From Bremerella volcania (GTDB lineage Bacteria; Planctomycetota; Planctomycetia; Pirellulales; Pirellulaceae), in NCBI RefSeq assembly GCF_007748115.1, contig NZ_CP036289.1, positions 3,162,001 through 3,226,000 of the forward strand: 64,000 nt of DNA. The letters are read 5' to 3'. The notes beneath the pieces were generated by a model, which was not told where the DNA came from, searched no databases, and worked only from the letters and a program-made list of their open reading frames with translations. A program made the translations under genes and the position numbers. Shown piece by piece: positions 57,601 through 64,000 of the stretch (positions are counted from its first letter, which is position 1; each line of letters opens with the position of its first letter).

Positions 57601-58444
57601 CCAGTGCGGCCAGAGCCGCAAGTTCGTCACTTATTCCATAGAGTTGCTGGTTGGAGGCGTGATTCTGGGAATCTCCCAGCGACATATTAACGCTCGCGAT
57701 ATTATATGTCGCAGCATTGGCGACGACCCACTGCAGGGCCGATTCGACCATCCCGAAACTTCCACTTCCGCTGTCAGGGAACACCTTTAAATGGATGATG
57801 TCAGCGCCGGGCGCTGCCCCTGTATACGTAGCGTCTGAAGAGGCCACGATACTGGAAACGTTTGATCCGTGCCCATTAACGTCGCTCGCATCGGAATCAT
57901 TATCGGCAAAATCGTAGCTGTAAACGATTCGATCGGCTACGCCGTCGCCGTTGGAGTCTGGGCCAAAGAATGGATGGTCCAGGTCGATGCCTGTATCCAG
58001 AATAACGGTTGCGAACCCTGACCCATCGACGGAACTAAAACGTGGGTCTGTCCGATAGTCGTCGAGATGAATCAACGACGCTGACTGTTCCAGGGATGGA
58101 AAGATCCCCACCTCTTCGGTGGACCAAAGCTTACTGTCCGAGTAGATCGCCGCGGTCGACTTGGTCGTCGTCAGGGATCCAATTGCTTCGACGACACGTT
58201 GTTCGTAACGACTACTTGAAGACTCCAAAAGTGCCGCTTTTGCTGCGGCTGAGCTGATCGGTACGCAAACCGATTCGGACGTAGCTTCAAAGACGACAAA
58301 GTTGGGTTCTTGGGGAGCAACCGACAAGAGGTCTCGAGACTCAAGAACTTCGAAGCGAACACTCTGATGCAGAATGCGCCGTCGGTTACGCAATCCAGAT
58401 GTACGCAACGCACATCCGGATTGGCTCGAAGAACACAGGATCAT
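54632..58444 (-). CDS. Giant secreted subtilisin-type (S8) protease with Calx-beta and EF-hand modules
   Basis: A 1270-residue surface protein. The N-terminal tag RFEVLESRDLLS (about 30-41) is of the planctomycete LEPR-XLL type. The S8 peptidase domain (about 130-440) has an intact triad: Asp150 (VILDTGIDLDH), His192 (VNGHGSNVSS) and Ser377 (GTSQAS). Five Calx-beta domains follow (about 450-1030; each ends in GTI-x-x-DD), then two EF-hand/dockerin-like repeats (DINQNGTVDASTDGNLI and DVNEDGIVDAATDGNSI). It ends in GRYFDW. Calcium binding is expected. Divergent from the next giant gene. Confidence 0.92.
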   Translation of the reverse strand: MILCSSSQSGCALRTSGLRNRRRILHQSVRFEVLESRDLLSVAPQEPNFVVFEATSESVCVPISSAAAKAALLESSSSRYEQRVVEAIGSLTTTKSTAAIYSDSKLWSTEEVGIFPSLEQSASLIHLDDYRTDPRFSSVDGSGFATVILDTGIDLDHPFFGPDSNGDGVADRIVYSYDFADNDSDASDVNGHGSNVSSIVASSDATYTGAAPGADIIHLKVFPDSGSGSFGMVESALQWVVANAATYNIASVNMSLGDSQNHASNQQLYGISDELAALAALDVIVVSSSGNSFYTFDSVQGVGYPAADANSLSVGAVYDGDVGSFSYSSGAVANSTGSGRITPFSQRDSQLTTIMAPGAPITGAGANGNLLTQHGTSQASPQISGIAVLAQDLAYDVLGRRLTVSEFVDLLRSTASQVMDGDDEDDNVTNTGLTFPLVDALALAEAILDLGGPSSPTLTITATDAILSEGDDGDLTNFTFTVQRTGDLTAESTVDFAVAGSGAAPANADDFGGEFPSGTLTFAPAEATYVLTIQVTGDTEVEQDEQFQIMLSNATSGTLIAEETASGTILADDSIVDIVPLDAEKPEGTGGSTEFQFTVSRTGDTSQALSVDYSVAGTGTFPADASDFGTVFPSGTVEIPAGSTSVTLVIPVVADLTLEDDEQFIVTLGTPTGATQQGIAAATGTIFNDDGRVSIAPDHAAANEGDSGTQELTFTVTRDGSTATEFQVNYVVVGVSEHPADGADFGGAMPSGTVTFLAGEVTKTITIFVSGDPILEPDEQFEVHLTAATAGFSIATDSATGTILNDDASLSWAASSLSQFEGSTGPTLLTFELLRSGNLDQIVTADYTIAGSGSNPVTADDFGDSQPGTEFPAGTVTFAVGEASKLISVSIFPDVVIEPDEEFSITLSNLTSGLGLLSGTAIGSILDDDAALEIVATIANAAEGNLHAFSIRRSGYLDTVQTVTWGVSEGNSNPANASDFAGIFPSGSVSFNPGQMSKLISFSSSIDSIAEPDEQFVVTLSSTSGDAQISGATASGTILNDDQIGKQFAPLDINQNGTVDASTDGNLILAVLSGLPESSLSPYLGSTILMAPEVFQNVEQVGLLLDVNEDGIVDAATDGNSIISVLFGLPETNLIAFKGTSSLSSAQIQENVLALTVVPQPNSSAAVIQSDVIPESEPTNGGNQASDYLLGLSTFIASRNEDIPAAPVELVDTKVVDDLFQDLGFTNSSKNIDPLILEMLTADGDRFCLTRLTDDEAELADGEVGRYFDW

Positions 58445-58856
58445 GAATCACCAAGACAAGGAATCGTTATCAGGCTTCGCTCAGCAGAAGGGGCTAACCC
58501 GAGAGATTATCAACACCTTTGGTGCTTGACGCAACGTCCTTTCGGTAACGCAAATCTGTCGACTCCGCATTTCCCCGCGATCGGAATTCCCATGAGGGCA
58601 CCAGGAGGAGTACATCACATACCGCTTCGGTACTGCAGATGCGTGTGCAATCTGATTTCAGGCCACGCTTCGACTTGATGTGTTTTCCTTGCCTCCTTGA
58701 TCTATGTATCAGGAGTCGAAGCTCCATAACGCAGTGAGATGCGCCATTGGCAGTGGATAGTCAGGTGGAAAACTTCCTTGGAAAGTGCTCGGCAAGTCGC
58801 AACCAATCAGATAAATTAACGCACTTGAGCTTGGACGTATTAGCGGGAGATGCGCA
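58445..58856. other. Divergent intergenic region between giant surface-protein genes
   Basis: 412 bases without a credible gene. Both flanking genes read away from it, so it should hold two promoters. I see no strong -35/-10 pair, repeat or structured RNA by eye. Confidence 0.4.
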
Positions 58857-61800
58857 TTGATCAAGCGAGTTAAGTCTTCAGGTCGCAGCAACAAGCGGAC
58901 GGATCGTAAGCGTTGGCGAGGCCTTCGCCTTGAACTCTGCGAATTGCGGTTGCTGCTGACAGGAGAGATGCAGTTCGTATGGGCCGACGATGCCATTGCG
59001 GCACCATCGACGGCACTCGATATTCCAGTTCAGTATCAGACGCTCGACGTTGACGGCGACCCATTGAATGCGTTGGCTTCGGGGCTTGGTCTCCGGATGC
59101 ATTTCGATTCCACCAAGCTGACGTTCGACGGTCTTGGCGGAACGTTTACGGAAGATATCTTCTTCAACCCCGACACGGTAACACTGCAGGATGACGTTTC
59201 CGATTTAGACAACGACCCGACTACCGACAAGTATCTGACGGCCGTTTGGAACGATTTAATCCAGGTCGATGGGGGATGGCCGTCGTCCGGAAGTCAACCG
59301 CTGACGCTTTATACAGCCAATTTCACGACGGCCTTGGGCTTTTCAGGGCAGACTTCCGTCAACTTTACAAGCAGCAGTCCCGGCACCAATCCCTCGTCGG
59401 GTTTGCCATATGAGTTTAAAGCTCAATCGTCTTTGGTCTCAGTCCCTCCCATGCTGAGTGTCGTTGCAACCGATGCCAACAAAAATGAAGGCGATAGTGG
59501 AACAACCGACTTCACGTTCAATGTTATCCGGTCGGGAGTCACCAGCGAAAGCTCAACGGTCGACTATACCATTACAGGAAGTGGCACAAACGCTGCCGAC
59601 GCTTCTGACTTCGGCGGGAGCTTGCCAAACGGCCAGATCACATTCGCGGCAGGAGAGACCTCGAAGACGATCACAGTTCCTGTTAGCGGTGATACGCAGT
59701 TCGAATTGGATGAAGAGTTTACCGTCACGCTCGAGAATCCCGCCAGGGCAACGATTCAAACCGAAACGGTAACGGGAACCATCCTCAACGACGACACCGC
59801 AATTCCTACGATAACGGCTATTGATGATCAGGTGATTGATGAGGATGGAACTACCGGTGCCCTTGCCTTTACGCTCGGAGACCTCGACACGGACCTTGAT
59901 TCCCTCGTCATTACGGCATCCTCCGATAACCTGTCCCTGGTGCCTGATGAAAACATCGTCTTCGGAGGATCTGGGGCCAATCGTACGGTTGAAGTCAGCC
60001 CGGCCGCCGATGCCTCGGGATCGGCGGAGATTACCGTATCGGTCTTCGATGGCACGAATACGACGACCGAGAACTTAACGGTCATGGTCAATCCAATCAA
60101 TGACAAGCCCACCATCACCGCGATTGGCGACGTAACGATCCGCCTTGACGGTGCTACTCCACAGTTGCCATTCGCGGTCGGAGATATCGACGACGACGTA
60201 AACACGCTGGTCGTCTCGGCTGTATCGGACAATCAAGCACTGCTGCCTGATTCGCAGATTGTCGTCTCAGATACCGGGGCCAATCGGACTATCCAGGCAA
60301 CTCCAGTTTCTGGCCAAGAAGGAGTCGCGAATATCACGGTGACCGTGGCAGATAGTTCGTCAAATACAACGGAGCAGTTTGCGATAACGGTCTCGTCCGA
60401 TGGAGTTGAGTTATTCTTCGAATTTGATGTGCCTGGCATGGGCAAGTTTTCGCAGCTGGATGAAGTCGTTCTGGCTGCTGATCGTGAGTACTTTGTCACA
60501 GTCTATGCCGACAAGCTGCCTGCTATCGACCTGATCAGCTACCAACTCAATTTCGCCCAATCGGACTTGGGAGCTGGCCTGTTAGCGCTGAGTGATTGGT
60601 CAACAGCGTTTTCACTTCCTGTTGATAGTAGTCTATCCACGCCGTCTGATACCCTGGTTGCCGCAGCGAACTTGCAGTCGAAGATCACACCGGTCGCTTT
60701 GGGTACCTTTAAACTTTCAACACCTTCGGCCGCAGGCATCGGGCCCGAGGGGATTTTGCTATCGCTTGACAAACTTACAGGACAAGAAACGTCCGACACG
60801 ACAATTGGTAACCTCAATGGTCAGTCGCTACTAATTGTCGACTATGGAGATGTTGTCATTCACCTGGACGGCACCGCGCCGACTGTTACCAACATCGAGG
60901 CAAATGTTGATTTGGTCGATCCGGTGGACCTCCCGACGGGCGCACAACCCGCGGGGTGGACAGCGCAGCGAAGCGACGTGCGAAATATCGTGGTTACTTT
61001 CGATGAACCCATTGCGGAAGTGGTTGCGGCGGATCTGGTACTGACGAATTTGGGCATTGATGCCGATGTCTATGCCGATCAGGTGATCACGTTGACCGAT
61101 GGTCAGCTTTCGGTAGATGGCAACACCCTGACGATCATCTTTGCTCCCTACGAGCTTTCTGATGGGATCTATCAACTCGACGTGTTGCCTACCGTGACCG
61201 ACGTGCTGGGCAACAGCCTCGATGGTGACAAGGACACCCATGGGGGAGACGCGTTTGTCGAAGTGGGAAGTGTGGTGAACAAGTTGTTCAAACTTACCGG
61301 CGACTACAACGGCAGCGGGGGCGTTAATATTCTCGATTCAGCTACCCCGATCTATTGGTTTGGTTCCGATCAGGCCCCGCAGTACGTCGACCTGAATCAG
61401 TCGGGGGCAATCAACATTCTTGACTTCTCAGGCTACGTGGCCAACTTCGGTGTCGAGTTGACTTTCCCGCCCGAAGTACTCGCTGCACAGTCCGGTCGAA
61501 CTCTTGCCCTCAGCAGTGAACCATTCGAAACGGTTGAGAGTTCTACTGAGTTAGAGGTAGCAACTGCGTCAACTACGGCTGACCAAACGACGCAATACGC
61601 TGCGTCTTCGACAGGAAGGCTGTTGGACGGGGAACCCGTTTCGGGTCCAATCATGCAGCCTCCCATCGCACTTGTCGTCCTGTCGAACAATCGCAAAAGG
61701 GTAAGTGTCGGCGCGGAAATTGAAGAAGATTCGGAATTAGACCTGGCTAGCTCGAGCGATGAAGAATTGCCCCCACCACTTCCGGACCAACAAGTCATTG

Positions 61801-61910
61801 ATGCGGTGATGAGCCAGGTTTGTGAACCAGAGTTTGACGTTCTTGTTGAGCAGGAAGAATTGGAATCTTTTCTTGAAGTAGTTGATGCCGACGGCTATTT
61901 CGCGTGGTAG
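58857..61910 (+). CDS. Giant secreted protein with cohesin-like, Calx-beta and dockerin-like domains
   Basis: A 1017-residue protein. The N-terminal tag is RLELCELRLLLTGE. A cohesin-like beta-sandwich (about 40-195) comes first, then one Calx-beta domain (about 200-315, ends GTILNDD), two cadherin/Ig-like repeats (PTITAIDDQVID, PTITAIGDVTI), a second cohesin-like region (about 515-660), a Big-like domain, and a dockerin-like pair (GDYNGSGGVNILD, VDLNQSGAINILD). It ends in DGYFAW. Start is TTG with GGGAG at 7 bases. Probably a calcium-dependent surface or matrix protein; function unknown. Confidence 0.88.
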   Translation: MIKRVKSSGRSNKRTDRKRWRGLRLELCELRLLLTGEMQFVWADDAIAAPSTALDIPVQYQTLDVDGDPLNALASGLGLRMHFDSTKLTFDGLGGTFTEDIFFNPDTVTLQDDVSDLDNDPTTDKYLTAVWNDLIQVDGGWPSSGSQPLTLYTANFTTALGFSGQTSVNFTSSSPGTNPSSGLPYEFKAQSSLVSVPPMLSVVATDANKNEGDSGTTDFTFNVIRSGVTSESSTVDYTITGSGTNAADASDFGGSLPNGQITFAAGETSKTITVPVSGDTQFELDEEFTVTLENPARATIQTETVTGTILNDDTAIPTITAIDDQVIDEDGTTGALAFTLGDLDTDLDSLVITASSDNLSLVPDENIVFGGSGANRTVEVSPAADASGSAEITVSVFDGTNTTTENLTVMVNPINDKPTITAIGDVTIRLDGATPQLPFAVGDIDDDVNTLVVSAVSDNQALLPDSQIVVSDTGANRTIQATPVSGQEGVANITVTVADSSSNTTEQFAITVSSDGVELFFEFDVPGMGKFSQLDEVVLAADREYFVTVYADKLPAIDLISYQLNFAQSDLGAGLLALSDWSTAFSLPVDSSLSTPSDTLVAAANLQSKITPVALGTFKLSTPSAAGIGPEGILLSLDKLTGQETSDTTIGNLNGQSLLIVDYGDVVIHLDGTAPTVTNIEANVDLVDPVDLPTGAQPAGWTAQRSDVRNIVVTFDEPIAEVVAADLVLTNLGIDADVYADQVITLTDGQLSVDGNTLTIIFAPYELSDGIYQLDVLPTVTDVLGNSLDGDKDTHGGDAFVEVGSVVNKLFKLTGDYNGSGGVNILDSATPIYWFGSDQAPQYVDLNQSGAINILDFSGYVANFGVELTFPPEVLAAQSGRTLALSSEPFETVESSTELEVATASTTADQTTQYAASSTGRLLDGEPVSGPIMQPPIALVVLSNNRKRVSVGAEIEEDSELDLASSSDEELPPPLPDQQVIDAVMSQVCEPEFDVLVEQEELESFLEVVDADGYFAW

Positions 61911-62031
61911 AAGGCCCACTTTCGTGAAGTTGATCATGTAGCAGGAAGCGCGATCCGACTTGATCTTGTGTCGAGTTAGTCGCAAGGAAACACGAACGAC
62001 CGTCTCAAACACCCCTCATCGGAAACGTCGC

Positions 62032-64000
62032 ATGTCAGTCACACGTCGTCGAAACAGGCCAGCGGCACGGTGGAGTCATTCCACCCTTGGTCGGCTTGGT
62101 ACTTTCGAGGCGTTAGAAGAACGCCGCCTGCTGGCGGTCGACTTGAGCTTTGTACCATCGGCAGGTACCGTTTCGGAGGAAAATGGTCTCCAGATTCTGA
62201 CCACAAGCCCTGGGAGTGTGCTTCAGTTCTCCGTTCGATTGCAGGGTTTGGTAGATGAACTGACCAGTTTCCAACTCAACTTGCTTAACAGCTCCATCGA
62301 TTCCGGCCAACTCCAGCTCCGCGACTGGACAGCGGATCCTGCCTGGCAAGTGCCGCTGGACAACAATCTTGACTCTTCGGCGGCAGATTTATTTGTGGCT
62401 GCCGGAGCCGACTTGGTCGGTACGTCTTTCGCACTTCCGGTAAAGCTGGGTACTTTCGAGGTAGAGGTACCGGCAACACCCGGTGTCTATCTCTTGTCGG
62501 CAGACTCAAGCGGCAGTGGCATATTCCAAACGATGTTCCTGGGAAAGGACAGCCCAGATCCCATTGCCGTCAATAGTTTTGGTGACCTCTACATCCGAGG
62601 CGAAGACGCGCTCCCAATTCTTAAGATCGAGCCAACGGTTGCGGACCAGCTTGAAGGGGATTCGGGAAGCAAGATCTATCAATTCACGGTGCACCGCTCA
62701 GGTGACGTGAGTGGAACTTCATCGGTTGATTTTGCCGTTATTGGAAGTGGCGCAAATCCTGCCAGCGCATCAGATTTCGCGAATGGCATTCTTCCTACAG
62801 GGACGATTGCATTTCTCGCTGGCGAAACCGAACAGACGATTTCGATCGAGGTTGTAGGGGACCTCTTGGTGGAATCGGATGAAGAATTTGTCATTACGCT
62901 CTCAAACCCTGCCAATGCAACGCTCGACGCAGACCTCACTGCTCAGGCAATCATCCGAAACGATGACTCTGAACTTTCGATTGCCGCGACCGATGCCGTT
63001 CTCACAGAAGGTGATAGCGGAACTAAATCTTTTTTATTCACGGTGACGCGTACAGGCGATTTATCCGGAGCGGCATCCGTGGACTACGAAGTCGCCGGGT
63101 TGGGCACCAATCCGGCTGATTCCGCGGACTTCGGTGGTAGCTTCCCTGCGGGCAGTGTGCCCTTCTCTGCGGGAGAGACATCGAAGACGATCTCGATCGA
63201 AGTGTCAGGGGATACCGAAATCGAACCGGATGAATCGTTCGTCGTTACTCTCACCAATCCCATTGGTGCTCAATTGGACGCGGCAACGGCCAACGGAGAG
63301 ATCGTAACGGACGACTTCGCGCCGACATATGCGCCGCTCGATGTCAATCAAGATGGTACGGTAGACGCTTCGACCGATGGGAATCTGATCCTGGCGACCT
63401 TGTTTGACTTGCCACCCAGTAATTTAAGTAGCTTCAAAGGATCGTCGACGTTGACGGTGGAACAGATTCATCAAAACGTGATCGATTTGCGCTCCGCAGG
63501 CACTCTCGATGTGAATGAGAGCGGTACCGTGGATGCTTCGACGGATGGGAATCTGATCCTGGCAGTTTTGTTTGATCTACCCGATTTGTCGCCATTTATG
63601 GGAAGCACGCTCCTGACCGACGTGCAGATCAAAAACAATGTCTTAGCGCTCACGAAGAACTCGCCTGTGGTTCCCGCGGGACTTTTCAACGATCGCCTGG
63701 CACGCGAGATCCCCGCAATCGACGAGTCATCGCCAGTCGTTGAGCTTGATTCCGAACGCTGCATCATCGTTACGGGAGACGTGATGACCGTCGGCAATCA
63801 AAGCAATAGGTCGGTCATCCCCGACGGAGAATTGACCATCAATGCGGATCCAGGCGCGATATCGGGAAAGGTATGGGACGACGCGAATGGCAACGGAGTT
63901 CAAGATGTTGGCGAAACCGGGCTAAGTGGATGGAAGGTCTATGTCGACGAGAACGACAACGGGCAGTTTGATGAAGCGAACTATGCCCCCATTTCCTCGA
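62032..64000 (+). CDS. Giant secreted protein with Calx-beta, EF-hand and SdrD-B-like domains, 3'-truncated
   Basis: The frame opens with ATG at 62032 and stays open to the window end (656 residues), so the C-terminus is missing. The N-terminal tag is FEALEERRLLAVD. A cohesin-like region (about 45-195) precedes two Calx-beta domains (about 200-430), two EF-hand repeats (DVNQDGTVDASTDGNLI and DVNESGTVDASTDGNLI) that closely match those of the S8 protease gene, and then the start of an SdrD-B-like domain (GKVWDDANGNGVQDVGETGL). It lies 121 bases after the preceding gene on the same strand. Surface adhesion or matrix function is likely. Confidence 0.9.
   Translation, partial: MSVTRRRNRPAARWSHSTLGRLGTFEALEERRLLAVDLSFVPSAGTVSEENGLQILTTSPGSVLQFSVRLQGLVDELTSFQLNLLNSSIDSGQLQLRDWTADPAWQVPLDNNLDSSAADLFVAAGADLVGTSFALPVKLGTFEVEVPATPGVYLLSADSSGSGIFQTMFLGKDSPDPIAVNSFGDLYIRGEDALPILKIEPTVADQLEGDSGSKIYQFTVHRSGDVSGTSSVDFAVIGSGANPASASDFANGILPTGTIAFLAGETEQTISIEVVGDLLVESDEEFVITLSNPANATLDADLTAQAIIRNDDSELSIAATDAVLTEGDSGTKSFLFTVTRTGDLSGAASVDYEVAGLGTNPADSADFGGSFPAGSVPFSAGETSKTISIEVSGDTEIEPDESFVVTLTNPIGAQLDAATANGEIVTDDFAPTYAPLDVNQDGTVDASTDGNLILATLFDLPPSNLSSFKGSSTLTVEQIHQNVIDLRSAGTLDVNESGTVDASTDGNLILAVLFDLPDLSPFMGSTLLTDVQIKNNVLALTKNSPVVPAGLFNDRLAREIPAIDESSPVVELDSERCIIVTGDVMTVGNQSNRSVIPDGELTINADPGAISGKVWDDANGNGVQDVGETGLSGWKVYVDENDNGQFDEANYAPISS

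Noticed and set aside
54632-63300. Repetitive DNA or phage tail genes suggested by the many similar domains
   Set aside because: The repeats are diverged protein modules (Calx-beta, EF-hand) in intact frames with planctomycete export tags; no phage genes are near.
1-64000. CRISPR array, tRNA, rRNA, insertion sequence or integrase
   Set aside because: No regularly spaced direct repeats, cloverleaf, rRNA segment, transposase motif or terminal inverted repeats were seen in the gaps or frames.

Overview
The window looks like a chromosomal segment of a planctomycete, most likely Pirellulaceae (Blastopirellula/Bremerella/Rhodopirellula type). The lineage markers are a PSCyt1/DUF1549/DUF1553 cytochrome protein paired with a DUF1501 protein, a PVC-type dehydrogenase with a C-terminal haem domain, a secreted sulfatase, Tat-exported Gfo/Idh oxidoreductases, and giant surface proteins with the N-terminal 'LEx-R-xLL' export tag. 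No rRNA, tRNA, CRISPR array, insertion sequence or prophage was seen. The first gene (left edge) and the last gene (right edge) are cut by the window.

Layout. 1-8.5 kb: a cut membrane protein, then a minus-strand phosphonate/phosphate cluster (PhoD-like phosphatase, phosphonoacetaldehyde reductase-type Fe-ADH, phnX, DUF5690 transporter) preceded by an XRE-cupin regulator and a sulfatase. 8.7-13.8 kb: LamG-cytochrome-DUF1549/1553 protein plus DUF1501 partner. 13.8-24.7 kb: housekeeping and unknown genes (dprA, aroB, nagB, rhomboid protease, ParA ATPase, two zinc-ribbon membrane proteins, a metallophosphoesterase). 24.7-30.8 kb: a BtuB-like TonB receptor behind a clear cobalamin riboswitch, divergent from a PVC-type dehydrogenase/cytochrome. 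30.9-37 kb: Gfo/Idh oxidoreductase, cytochrome-SUMF fusion, and a D-2-hydroxyglutarate dehydrogenase-like FAD/Fe-S protein.

37.2-41.5 kb: a five-gene operon, pncB-nrtR-pncA-PARG-kptA, that makes a closed NAD/ADP-ribose loop. Its promoter carries a palindrome lying over the -10 box. 41.5-54.5 kb: amino-acid catabolism. Here sit an arginine succinyltransferase (AST) operon whose usual AstE is absent and may be replaced by an M20 hydrolase, a class III aminotransferase, an amidase with a U32-like partner, a DUF1338 enzyme, and a most unusual protein: an intact response-regulator receiver domain fused to a full-length glutamate dehydrogenase. 54.6-64 kb: three giant secreted proteins with Calx-beta, cohesin-like and EF-hand/dockerin-like modules, one of them a subtilisin-type protease.

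The best candidates for new biology are the receiver-GDH fusion, the NAD/ADP-ribose operon, the AST operon with its M20 gene, and the phosphonate cluster with a DUF5690 transporter. Functions come from recognised motifs and gene context only; no database search was run.
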